Assembly: GCF_014641635.1 (NCBI RefSeq)
Contig: NZ_BMIC01000001.1
Location: forward strand, 496,001 to 560,000
Direction of reading: 5' to 3'
DNA length: 64,000 nucleotides
Source: Aquaticitalea lipolytica
Lineage (GTDB): Bacteria; Bacteroidota; Bacteroidia; Flavobacteriales; Flavobacteriaceae
Both the position numbers and the translations under genes were made by a program. Shown here piece by piece: positions 26,929 to 35,475 of the stretch (within the stretch, counting starts at the first letter, position 1; every line of letters begins with the position of its first letter). The notes beneath the pieces were generated by a model. The model did not search any database and was not told where the DNA came from. It saw nothing but the letters and a program-made list of their open reading frames with translations.

Positions 26929-27645
26929 ATGAATTATAAGTTCACCATAGTTGTACCAGTTTATAATGAAGAAGATAATCTGGAACGTGTTGAAAAAGAA
27001 CTACTCCAATATACCACAATTGCATCTGTTAGTACAAAGGTTTTGTTTGTTAATGATGGGTCTAAAGATAAAAGTTTAGAGCTCATTGAAGCTATTTGCA
27101 AACGCAATCATGCTTTTGAATTTATTTCGTTTGAAAGTAACAGAGGTCTGAGTGCTGCTATAAAAGCTGGTTTTGATTATACAACTACAGAGTTGGTTGG
27201 CTATATAGATTCTGATTTACAAACAGCTCCAGAAGATTTTAATCTGTTATTACAACATATAAGTGATTACGATTTAGTTACTGGTGTTAGAGCTAACAGA
27301 AAAGATAGTTTTGTAAAAAACATGTCTTCAAAAATAGCAAATGGTATTCGTAGAGCTTTTACTCACGATGGTATGGATGATACTGGTTGTCCTTTAAAAG
27401 TGATTAAAACAGATTATGCAAAGCGAATTCCAATGTTTAAAGGTTTGCATCGCTTTTTACCTGCTATGGTAATGCTTCAAAATGGTAAAGTAATTCAAAT
27501 TCCTGTGCAACATTTTCCTCGAATTGCTGGTACTGCTAAATTTGGCCTTTGGAATAGATTACTTGGTCCTCTTATGGATTGTTTTGCATACTTATGGATG
27601 AAGAAAAAATATATTAACTACACAGTAAATAAAAAAAGTGAATGA
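26929..27645 (+). CDS. Polyprenyl-phosphate glycosyltransferase (GT2, DPM1-like)
   Basis: GT-A glycosyltransferase of 238 residues that would transfer a sugar from a nucleotide donor to undecaprenyl phosphate. Motifs in order are FTIVVPVYNEEDNLE, VLFVNDGSKDKSLE, SNRGLSAAIKAGFDY and GYIDSDLQTAPED, the last holding the metal-binding acidic residues. No C-terminal membrane pair is present, as in DPM1-type rather than ArnC-type enzymes. It overlaps the next gene by 4 bases (ATGA). Confidence 0.88.
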   Translation: MNYKFTIVVPVYNEEDNLERVEKELLQYTTIASVSTKVLFVNDGSKDKSLELIEAICKRNHAFEFISFESNRGLSAAIKAGFDYTTTELVGYIDSDLQTAPEDFNLLLQHISDYDLVTGVRANRKDSFVKNMSSKIANGIRRAFTHDGMDDTGCPLKVIKTDYAKRIPMFKGLHRFLPAMVMLQNGKVIQIPVQHFPRIAGTAKFGLWNRLLGPLMDCFAYLWMKKKYINYTVNKKSE

Positions 27646-28280
27646 GCGATTGGTTAATTTATAGTATTGGATTTGTTGCTCAGATTTTGTTTTCGTCGAG
27701 ACTCATTATTCAATGGATAGTTTCAGAAAAACAAAAAAGAGTTATCACTCCAACTACTTTTTGGACCTTGAGCTTAGTTGCTTCATTTTTACTATTTATT
27801 TATGGGTATTTAAGACAAGATTTTGCCATTATGTTAGGGCAAAGTTTAACTTACTTTATTTATATACGTAACCTACAATTGCAAGGTGAATGGAAACGAT
27901 TTCCAAAAGTTGTACAATGGACATTGTTGTTAATACCAACACTAATAATCATCTACTATTTTAACAATAATAAGATTGATGTTGATTTGTTATTTAAAAA
28001 CGAAAACATTCCTTTTTGGTTATTAATTTTAGGTATTGTATCGCAACTCATTTTTACTTTTCGCTTTGTTTATCAGTGGCTATATTCTGAGTTTAAAAAA
28101 GTTTCTGCATTACCATTTGGTTTTTGGTTATTAAGTTTGGTTGGCTCACTTTCTATACTAGTTTATGCTATTTTTAGAAGAGATCCTGTTTTATTTGTTG
28201 GTCATGGTCTTGGCACAATTATTTACACCAGAAATCTATTTTTAATAAAAAGAACAAATGCTGAAATCACTTCAAAATAA
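27642..28280 (+). CDS. Tandem LAB_N-domain membrane protein
   Basis: Membrane protein of 212 residues built from two copies of the small LAB_N (lipid-A-disaccharide synthase N-terminal-like) domain. Copy one has GFVAQILFSSRLIIQWIVSE and FIYIRNLQL. Copy two has GIVSQLIFTFRFVYQWLYSE and IIYTRNLFL. Such proteins accompany polyprenyl-phosphate sugar transferases and ArnT-like enzymes and may help lipid-linked sugar cross the membrane, though that role is inferred. It overlaps both neighbours, so the three genes form one tight operon. Confidence 0.85.
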   Translation: MSDWLIYSIGFVAQILFSSRLIIQWIVSEKQKRVITPTTFWTLSLVASFLLFIYGYLRQDFAIMLGQSLTYFIYIRNLQLQGEWKRFPKVVQWTLLLIPTLIIIYYFNNNKIDVDLLFKNENIPFWLLILGIVSQLIFTFRFVYQWLYSEFKKVSALPFGFWLLSLVGSLSILVYAIFRRDPVLFVGHGLGTIIYTRNLFLIKRTNAEITSK

Positions 28281-29877
28281 ACCCATACTATTTATTTCGC
28301 TTGTTGTGATTGTTATGTTAATCTTTAGCATTGACACCTTGCCAGTAAGCATTATGGAAGCTCGTAATTTTATTACTGCAAGAGAAATGATTACTGATGG
28401 TAATTGGTTATTAACAACAATGAATGGTGAAGCCAGATATGAAAAACCTCCTTTACCTACTTGGTTTTCTGCTGTTTTTGGATTGATTTTCGGAATTAAA
28501 TCTGTTGTAGCATTTAGATTTCCTACCCTCATTTTAATTACAATAATAGGTGTGTTTACTTTTTTACTTTCAAAAAAACTGGTTAACAACACTTCTCATA
28601 GCCTAATAAATGGATTAATAGTAATTACATCTTTTTATGTTATAGGAATTACCCTTGAAGCACCTTGGGATATTTACACACATGGTTTTATGCTAGTTGC
28701 TATTTATTATTTATTTCAACTTTTTGGTAGTGAAAAAAATAATGTTAAACATATTCTATTAGCTAGTTTTTTTATGGGTTGCTCTATACTTAGCAAAGGT
28801 CCTATTTCTATTTACGCATTACTATTACCATTTTTATTCGCTTATGGGTTTTCATACAAATACAAAAATGTAAAATCGAAATTATTGCCATTTCTTATTG
28901 TGTTTGTTTCAGCAATTATAATTGGTGGCTGGTGGTTTTTGTTTGTGAGGTTAACCGATCCTGAAACGTTTATTTCAATTGCCGAAAGAGAAACAAGTAA
29001 TTGGCATAGCTATAATGTAAAACCGTTTTATTACTATTGGAGTTTCTTTACCCAAAGTGGCATTTGGACAATTCCTGCATTTATTAGCTTGCTTTATCCT
29101 TATTTAAAAACAAGAGTTAGCAACCTAAAAGCATATAAATTTAGTTTATTCTGGACGCTTTTTGCTGTGATTTTATTATCCGTTATTCCTGAAAAAAAAT
29201 CGAGATACTTAATGCCAGTTTTAATTCCTTTGGCAATAAATACTGGTTTTTATATTGAATACTTAATAAGGAGATTCAAAGACATAAAAGACAAAAAAGA
29301 AACGATTCCTGTTTATTTTAATTTCGGACTTATTGCTTTAATAGGAATTGCAATTCCTGTTATTGTTTATTTACAATTAGAAGGTGAGTTTTCAAATATA
29401 TTACTGTTTATAGTTGCAACAATTGTAGTATTATCTATCAGCTTGTTGTTGATTTATCAATTAAAAAAGAAAAATATAGAACATAGTTTTTTGCTTACAG
29501 TTGTGTTTTTTGTTTCGGTTTTCATGTTGGTTCTTCCTCTTTTAAAACCTATTATAGGTACTGCTAACAAACCTATTTCAAATTTAAAACAAGATAATTT
29601 TAAAGTTTACGGATTTAATTATGTGTCACCTGAAACCATTTGGCAATATGGAGACAAAATTCCACCTATAAAATTAGAAGATGGAACTTTCAATTTTCCT
29701 AAAGAACATCAATTTGGAATGCTTGTAAATGGAATTAGCCCTGAAGATTGGGAAGTTTTACTATCTAAATATAATGTTCAAGAAGTTGATGAGTTTGATC
29801 TTAATGCTGTGCCTTCAGATTCAAAAAAATATAATGGTCGATTAAATAACTATTATTATATACTCACTAAGAACTAA
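28258..29877 (+). CDS. ArnT/PMT-like glycosyltransferase (GT-C, family 39)
   Basis: Integral membrane glycosyltransferase of 539 residues with about a dozen helices. The first periplasmic loop contains MEARNFITAREMITDGNWLL and YEKPPLPTWFSA, the acidic active-site and lipid-binding motifs of ArnT/PMT enzymes. KKSRYLMPVLIPLAI lies further on. It would take a sugar from the polyprenyl-phosphate carrier made by the GT2 protein and add it to lipid A or another acceptor on the periplasmic side. It overlaps the convergent PAP2 gene by 11 bases. Confidence 0.85.
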   Translation: MLKSLQNKPILFISLVVIVMLIFSIDTLPVSIMEARNFITAREMITDGNWLLTTMNGEARYEKPPLPTWFSAVFGLIFGIKSVVAFRFPTLILITIIGVFTFLLSKKLVNNTSHSLINGLIVITSFYVIGITLEAPWDIYTHGFMLVAIYYLFQLFGSEKNNVKHILLASFFMGCSILSKGPISIYALLLPFLFAYGFSYKYKNVKSKLLPFLIVFVSAIIIGGWWFLFVRLTDPETFISIAERETSNWHSYNVKPFYYYWSFFTQSGIWTIPAFISLLYPYLKTRVSNLKAYKFSLFWTLFAVILLSVIPEKKSRYLMPVLIPLAINTGFYIEYLIRRFKDIKDKKETIPVYFNFGLIALIGIAIPVIVYLQLEGEFSNILLFIVATIVVLSISLLLIYQLKKKNIEHSFLLTVVFFVSVFMLVLPLLKPIIGTANKPISNLKQDNFKVYGFNYVSPETIWQYGDKIPPIKLEDGTFNFPKEHQFGMLVNGISPEDWEVLLSKYNVQEVDEFDLNAVPSDSKKYNGRLNNYYYILTKN

Positions 29878-30442
29878 TAAGTGTTCTTATTAAATATTTA
29901 TTGAGTTTATAAAAAGCTACTGCTGATATAGCTCCAAAAGTCATTCCGCATAAGATATCTAAAGGATAATGAACACCTAGATAAACTCTACTGTAAGCCA
30001 TAGCTAATGCCCAAACAACAAGAATATATGGTGCAAATTTAAAACGGTCTTTAAGCATTAATCCCGTAAAAACTGCAACAGCCATTGAGTTAGAAGCATG
30101 CCCAGAAAAGAAACCAAACTGACCACCACAGCCTTCTCTCACAACTCGCATTCCTCTTTCTAGAAGTTCAGCAGTATGACAAGGTCTTAATCTGTGAAAA
30201 CCGCTTTTAAATAAATTGGTAATTTGGTCAGTAAACAATACCATTAACGCAACTACCAAAACGGTAATAATAAAAGGATTTTTACCAACTTTTTTATACA
30301 TCAAATACAATAAAAGTGCATAAAACGGAATCCAGTTTAGCTTAAATGTATAAGCAAGCCAAAAGCCATCCCAAGTTGGAGTACCTAAACTGTTTAAATA
30401 AAAGAAAAGATCTGTATCGTATTGAATTAATTGGTCAATCAT
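29867..30442 (-). CDS. PAP2 superfamily phosphatase
   Basis: Membrane phosphatase of 191 residues with the three-part PAP2 signature: KSGFHRLRPCH, FSGHASNSMA with the catalytic His, and SRVYLGVHYPLDIL. Five or six helices are visible. Members dephosphorylate undecaprenyl diphosphate or lipid A, which would fit the neighbouring glycosylation operon. It shares one base with the upstream 75-residue gene. Confidence 0.9.
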   Translation of the reverse strand: MIDQLIQYDTDLFFYLNSLGTPTWDGFWLAYTFKLNWIPFYALLLYLMYKKVGKNPFIITVLVVALMVLFTDQITNLFKSGFHRLRPCHTAELLERGMRVVREGCGGQFGFFSGHASNSMAVAVFTGLMLKDRFKFAPYILVVWALAMAYSRVYLGVHYPLDILCGMTFGAISAVAFYKLNKYLIRTLISS

Positions 30443-30669
30443 TATTCGTTATATCTTGCTATTTCTCTATCGTAAAAATCAGTTGCTTGTTGTATTAAGT
30501 TTTCAACTTCAGATTCTAATTCTTTTTCATCATGATCATCAAACTCTTCAAGCCATTCTACATCATCATTTTCTAAATTAAGAATAAATCGTGGAAAATC
30601 TGTATGTATTATATAAATAGCATCAGGAAAATCTGTATTATCTCCAAGAATAAATTTTGGTAATTCCAT
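30442..30669 (-). CDS. Small acidic conserved protein
   Basis: Protein of 75 residues, strongly acidic (WLEEFDDHDEKELESEVENL), with FPDAIYIIHTDFPRFILNL near the start. No signal peptide. It lies between the MATE (6 bases upstream) and PAP2 (1-base overlap) genes, so it is part of that transcript. I do not recognise a named family. Confidence 0.65.
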   Translation of the reverse strand: MELPKFILGDNTDFPDAIYIIHTDFPRFILNLENDDVEWLEEFDDHDEKELESEVENLIQQATDFYDREIARYNE

Positions 30670-30675
30670 ATAATT

Positions 30676-32058
30676 TTAGAGTGTTTCTTTTTGTAAAATT
30701 AACTTTTTTGTCAAATAATTAAATCGAATATACAATAATATTGCAGCACTTGTTAAACCTGCTAATAACCCAAGCCATATACCAAGACTACCTAAAGCTT
30801 CTTCTTTACCGTAAAAATAGCTTACTGGAAACCCTATTAACCAATAAGAAATAAAAGTAATAACAGTTGGTATTTTAACGTCTTGAATACCTCTTAATGC
30901 TCCTAATGTAACTACTTGTAAACTATCGCTTATTTGAAATACTGCAGCTGCTATTAATAATGTTGATGCAATTGTAACAACCTCAGCTGTATCTATAGCA
31001 TTAATTGGATCGTCTAGATTAACATATATTTTTGGTAAAACACTATGCAACGCCAAAAATACTATTGCAAAAATTACAGCAAAAATAATTCCTAGTAAGA
31101 ATATAGATTTTGCAATACGCCTCAATTCAGTAAAATTTTGTAACCCTTTTTGATTACCAACTCTTATCATTGCTGCAACACTTAATCCTGTTGCAACCAT
31201 AAATGTCATTGATGATAAGTTTAATGCTATTTGATTAGCAGCTTGAGGGTTTTTACCTAATGTACCACTTAGCCATATTGCAGATGTAAAAATGGCTACT
31301 TCAAAAAACATTTGCATTGCACTTGGAAACCCTAAATTGATAATTTTTTTAAGCATTGTAGAATTAAGCACAAAAAACTTAATATTCGTTACATAGGCTT
31401 TAGATTTATCTCTGCCTTTAAGTAACCACCATAAAAACGCAAGCATAGCAAATCTGGATACTAAAGTTCCAATTGCTGCTCCAACTATACCCATTTGCGG
31501 AAAACCAAACTTTCCAAAAATGAGAACGTAGTTTAGAATCACATTAATTATGTTAGCTAAAATGGTAGCATACATTGGATATTTAGTTAACGAAAGTCCG
31601 TCGCTAAATTGTTTAAATCCTTGAAATATTATTAAAGGCACTAATGACAAACCTACTAAATCTAAATACGGAATAGCTAGTATTACAACTTCTTCAGGTT
31701 GGTCCATAGCATACATTAATGGTTTAGCAAGTAATAATCCAGCAAACAATAATAAGCTTAAAACAGTGCATAAAAACAAACCATGCTTAAATGATGATTT
31801 TCCTTTTTCAAAATCCTTCTCAGAATCTGCTTCTGCTACTAGAGGTGTAATAGCTGTAGAAAAACCAATACCAATAGACATAGCAATAAAAATAAAACTA
31901 TTACCTAGAGACACAGCAGCTAACTCGGCCGAACCTAATTGACCAACCATAATATTATCAACCAAACTTACAAAAGTATGTCCAAGCATGCCTAGCATAA
32001 CTGGTGTTGCTAATTTTAAGTTGTACTTAAATTCTCTAGTATATTCTGAAAAATTCAC
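30676..32058 (-). CDS. MATE family efflux transporter
   Basis: Multidrug/toxin extrusion protein of 460 residues with twelve helices. The N-lobe has LATPVMLGMLGHTFVSLVDN and GSAELAAVSLGNSFIF, and the C-lobe has MLKKIINLGFPSAMQMFFE and AANQIALNLSSMTFM. It resembles the NorM/DinF-type Na+ or H+ antiporters. Substrates cannot be told. A TACCTTTG -7 element (complement of 32077-32084) lies 18 bases before the ATG. Confidence 0.92.
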   Translation of the reverse strand: MNFSEYTREFKYNLKLATPVMLGMLGHTFVSLVDNIMVGQLGSAELAAVSLGNSFIFIAMSIGIGFSTAITPLVAEADSEKDFEKGKSSFKHGLFLCTVLSLLLFAGLLLAKPLMYAMDQPEEVVILAIPYLDLVGLSLVPLIIFQGFKQFSDGLSLTKYPMYATILANIINVILNYVLIFGKFGFPQMGIVGAAIGTLVSRFAMLAFLWWLLKGRDKSKAYVTNIKFFVLNSTMLKKIINLGFPSAMQMFFEVAIFTSAIWLSGTLGKNPQAANQIALNLSSMTFMVATGLSVAAMIRVGNQKGLQNFTELRRIAKSIFLLGIIFAVIFAIVFLALHSVLPKIYVNLDDPINAIDTAEVVTIASTLLIAAAVFQISDSLQVVTLGALRGIQDVKIPTVITFISYWLIGFPVSYFYGKEEALGSLGIWLGLLAGLTSAAILLYIRFNYLTKKLILQKETL

Positions 32059-32076
32059 TCTGTGTTTTTAGAAGGG

Positions 32077-32084
32077 CAAAGGTA
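32077..32084 (-). promoter_or_regulatory. -7 element of the MATE operon promoter
   Basis: TACCTTTG on the minus strand fits TAnnTTTG, 18 bases upstream of the start codon. No clear -33 TTG. Confidence 0.45.
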
Positions 32085-32445
32085 GTTTTTTGGAGTTTTT
32101 TAAAACTATATTAATGTTAGTTTTTTTTAATTACTATTCAATATGCTTAAAACAGCAAAAAAATAAAAATTGTTAATAAGTAAGAATAATATTATTTTAC
32201 TAAAACTCTACAAATCAATATTTTTGAAAATAGAACAGTATTGTTTTGTTTTAAAAATACTACAAAATCAATTTAGTACTGTTAGAAACTTTTGGCTATT
32301 ATTTTAGAGGGATTAAAAATTTTTGTCGCAATAAAGTTTCAAGCAAAAAGGGGAAGTCTTTTCCCCTTTTGTTTTTTAAATTAACATATCTTTAAAGTTA
32401 TTAAGGTAATGTGTTTTGTAAATTGCTGAAACAATTACCATTACT
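32085..32445. other. Long intergenic region, possible small RNA
   Basis: A 361-base AT-rich gap between divergent genes. On the plus strand a TATTTTTG box (32219-32226) is followed about 120 bases later by a strong hairpin with a T-run (32346-32377), before the PD40 gene begins at 32446. This could be a short untranslated RNA of about 145 bases, or a leader with an attenuator. No known RNA family was recognised. Confidence 0.35.
32346..32377 (+). terminator. Intrinsic terminator in a gene-free gap
   Basis: AAAAGGGGAA (32346-32355) pairs perfectly with TTCCCCTTTT (32361-32370) around a GTCTT loop, followed by GTTTTTT. No annotated plus-strand gene ends just upstream. Confidence 0.7.
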
Positions 32446-33381
32446 ATGAAGCTTATTTTTACTTTCTTACTATTAACATTTAGCACTTATTTATTTCCTC
32501 AATCGGAAATAAGCAAAGTCGAGCCCTTTTTAGCATCAATTATATCACAATTTCCTAATGTTAGAGATATTGCAATTAGTAATGACAAAAACGAGGTTGT
32601 TTTTTCTGCACAGAGTTATATGGGAGATCTCTCGGCATTAATAAGTGTAAAAAAGACCAATAATACATGGAGCACGCCAGAAATCGTATCGTTCTCTGGT
32701 CAGTTTTTTGATTTGGAACCTTATTTTTCTAGTGATGGATTAACACTTTATTTTGTTTCAAACAGACCTTTAGATAGCTCTTTAAGCACCATTAAAGATT
32801 TCGATATTTGGTATGTTAAAAGAGATAATTTGAATAGTAAATGGTCTTCACCTATAAACATGGGATCGCCTATAAACACAGTAATGGATGAGTTTTATCC
32901 AGTAATTACTGACTCTGGAAATTTGTATTTTACATTAGATAACCAAGCCTTGAAACAAAAAGACAATATTTATGTTAGTGAGTTTATTAATGGTAAATAT
33001 ACAGAGCCTAAACAATTAAGCTCGTCTATAAACTCTGATGGTTATGAGTTTAATGCTTTTGTGGCTCGTGATGAATCGTACATAATATATACGTGTTATA
33101 ATAGAGAAGGTGGATTTGGAAGTGGTGATTTATATATAAGTTACAAATCTGACAATGGCGATTGGACGCCTTCTAAAAACATGGGAGATAAAATTAATTC
33201 TGACAAGATGGATTATTGTCCATTTGTAGATGAAACATCTAACACTTTATACTTTACAAGTAAACGTAATTCTGTATTGACAACTTCTGAAAAGCAACTA
33301 ACTACTGTAGACTTATTAGCCAAATTTAACACCTATGAAAATGGGTTGAGTAGGCTATATAAAGTATTATTAAATGACTAA
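32446..33381 (+). CDS. PD40 (WD40-like beta-propeller) exported protein
   Basis: Protein of 311 residues with signal peptide MKLIFTFLLLTFSTYLFPQS. At least four TolB-like PD40 repeats follow, each of the form 'F-S-x-D-G-x-x-L-Y-F-x-S-x-R' (LEPYFSSDGLTLYFVSNR, FYPVITDSGNLYFTLDN, YDLYIS-type GSGDLYISYKSDNG, DYCPFVDETSNTLYFTSKR). It forms a small periplasmic or surface propeller. Function unknown; partner proteins are usual for such propellers. Confidence 0.8.
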   Translation: MKLIFTFLLLTFSTYLFPQSEISKVEPFLASIISQFPNVRDIAISNDKNEVVFSAQSYMGDLSALISVKKTNNTWSTPEIVSFSGQFFDLEPYFSSDGLTLYFVSNRPLDSSLSTIKDFDIWYVKRDNLNSKWSSPINMGSPINTVMDEFYPVITDSGNLYFTLDNQALKQKDNIYVSEFINGKYTEPKQLSSSINSDGYEFNAFVARDESYIIYTCYNREGGFGSGDLYISYKSDNGDWTPSKNMGDKINSDKMDYCPFVDETSNTLYFTSKRNSVLTTSEKQLTTVDLLAKFNTYENGLSRLYKVLLND

Positions 33382-33387
33382 AGCTTT

Positions 33388-34494
33388 TTAAAAAAGATGT
33401 CTTTTTGACCATTCAATAAATTTATATAATGTAGGTGTTGGATCGGTTAAAACAGATTTTGTTTCAGTATTATTTAATATAAAATTAAGGTTAAAAATAA
33501 AACTAGGATGCTTTTTTATATATTTTAAAACACCTTTAAAGCGCATATAATCAATATGTTTATATGCTTTAGTTTCGATATTGTTATTTTTTGCTAATTC
33601 ACATACTAATAAAGGAAAATTCACACCTGCAAATTTAGATGCTTCTACACTTCCCCAAAAACGCGCATTAATTTCTAACACATAATATGTTTTGGTTTTA
33701 TTATCAAAACGTAAATCTATATGTGCAACACCAGACCAATTTAAAGTTTTCATTAAATGCTCAACAATTCTAAAAACATCATCATTTTCAACAAACGTTA
33801 CTCCTAGGTGTGGAGCGTAAGGAGAATGTCCTGGCAAATATCCTTTTTGAATTGTATGAGTAAGTATTTCTCCATTTAAACAAAGCACGCTACAATCTAT
33901 GTCATAACCATTAATATACTCCTGAATAAAATAACCTTCTTCGCTAGGATTCTCAGAAATATAAGATTGTAAATTAACTTTACTATTAAATTTTATAATG
34001 CCATCTCCACCCTTTTGTTTTAGAGGTTTTAAAAGCACAGGAAAATTAACAACATCATTATTATTTACTAATGAGTCTAAATCTTTAATAAAAAGTGAAT
34101 TAGGATAAGGTATATTATTCTCAACAGAAAAATCACCTAGCTTTCGTTTATTAATTGCTATATCAAAAGAAGTCCAATTAGGTAAGGAAATCAATTTAGC
34201 TTTGCTTGAAATGAGTTTTATATTTTTGATAAAAAAACCAATTTCTGCTTCGGCAATAGGAACAACAATATCAATGTTGTTGTCTTCAATTTCTTTATTA
34301 ATAATATTTATCCAAGAAGTATCATCAGCTTTTGGATAAAACTTGTAATAATCTGTATATCTTGAAAATTTTGTTGCAGTTCTTTTTTTATTAGATAAAA
34401 CAAATAAACGTATATCAGATTGTTCTGCTAAACAATTAATAACAGATAATGCCCAAGTACTATTACCATCAGGAATTAATACATTCATTGTCAT
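33388..34494 (-). CDS. ATP-grasp domain protein (CarB-like)
   Basis: Carboxylate-amine/thiol ligase-like protein of 368 residues. A Rossmann-like N-terminal region (NVLIPDGNSTWALSVINCL) precedes an ATP-grasp fold with FPVLLKPLKQKGGDGI, GYFIQEYINGYDIDCSV and the metal-binding HIDLRFDNKTKTYYVLEINAR. Similar proteins occur in capsule and peptide-ligating pathways. The product is unknown. ATG at 34494 or the third codon could be the start. Confidence 0.8.
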   Translation of the reverse strand: MTMNVLIPDGNSTWALSVINCLAEQSDIRLFVLSNKKRTATKFSRYTDYYKFYPKADDTSWINIINKEIEDNNIDIVVPIAEAEIGFFIKNIKLISSKAKLISLPNWTSFDIAINKRKLGDFSVENNIPYPNSLFIKDLDSLVNNNDVVNFPVLLKPLKQKGGDGIIKFNSKVNLQSYISENPSEEGYFIQEYINGYDIDCSVLCLNGEILTHTIQKGYLPGHSPYAPHLGVTFVENDDVFRIVEHLMKTLNWSGVAHIDLRFDNKTKTYYVLEINARFWGSVEASKFAGVNFPLLVCELAKNNNIETKAYKHIDYMRFKGVLKYIKKHPSFIFNLNFILNNTETKSVLTDPTPTLYKFIEWSKRHLF

Positions 34495-34533
34495 TGAGTG
34501 ATAATGTTATTCGCTTTTGTGTATATACCAATT

Positions 34534-35475
34534 CTATAAAGACTGGGCTTTTTCTTTAGCCGCATTAAACTCAACAATCAAATCGTCAACTATTTGTGCT
34601 GCTGGTTTTATATCATGAATAAGTCCTGCAATCTGACCTATTTCTAATTCTCCATCTTCTAAATCGCCTTCAAACATGCCTCGCTTAGCTCTTGCTCTTC
34701 CTAGTAATGCTTTTAATTCATCAACAGTTGGGCCTTTTTTATAAAGCTCTTGCAACTCATTATAAAATTTATTTTTAAGCATTCTTACAGGTGCTAATTC
34801 TTTTAGTGTTAAATGTGTATCACCTTCTTTTGCATCTACAACCATTTTCTTAAATAATTGATGTGAAGAGGCTTCTTCACAAGCCACAAATCGGCTTCCA
34901 ACCTGAACACCATCTGCTCCAAGAATCATAACAGCTAACATTGCACTTCCTGTTGCAATACCTCCAGCAGCAATTAAAGGAATTTGCAATTGCTCCTTTA
35001 CCATTGGTATTAAGGTTAACGTAGTAGTTTCCTCTCTTCCATTATGTCCTCCAGCTTCAAATCCTTCAGCTACAACTGCATCTACTCCTGCTTCTTGTGC
35101 CTTTAGTGCAAACTTTACGCTACTAACAACGTGCACAACAGTAATACCTCTTTCTTTTAACCATACAGTCCATGTTTTAGGGTTTCCTGCAGATGTAAAA
35201 ACAATTTTAACACCTTCTTCAACAATTATATCCATAATCTCTTCAATATTAGGATATAGCATTGGCACATTCACACCAAAAGGTTTATCGGTCGCTTTTT
35301 TACATTTTTGAATATGCTCTCGTAGCACTTCGGGATACATTGAGCCTGCTCCTATTAATCCTAAAGCTCCAGCGTTGCTTGCAGCTGACGCTAATCTCCA
35401 ACCACTTGCCCAAATCATTCCTGCTTGAATTATTGGGTATTTAATATTGAAGAGGGTCGTAATTTTATTAGACAT
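34534..35475 (-). CDS. Nitronate monooxygenase/FabK-like flavoprotein
   Basis: FMN-binding TIM-barrel protein of 313 residues. Motifs are NIKYPIIQAGMIWASGWRLA, GFEAGGHNGREETTT, PLIAAGGIATGSAMLAVMILGADGVQVGSRF. These occur in both nitronate monooxygenases and the enoyl-ACP reductase FabK, which cannot be separated by eye. It begins directly before the stop codon of the subtilase gene, so they probably share a transcript. Confidence 0.82.
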   Translation of the reverse strand: MSNKITTLFNIKYPIIQAGMIWASGWRLASAASNAGALGLIGAGSMYPEVLREHIQKCKKATDKPFGVNVPMLYPNIEEIMDIIVEEGVKIVFTSAGNPKTWTVWLKERGITVVHVVSSVKFALKAQEAGVDAVVAEGFEAGGHNGREETTTLTLIPMVKEQLQIPLIAAGGIATGSAMLAVMILGADGVQVGSRFVACEEASSHQLFKKMVVDAKEGDTHLTLKELAPVRMLKNKFYNELQELYKKGPTVDELKALLGRARAKRGMFEGDLEDGELEIGQIAGLIHDIKPAAQIVDDLIVEFNAAKEKAQSL

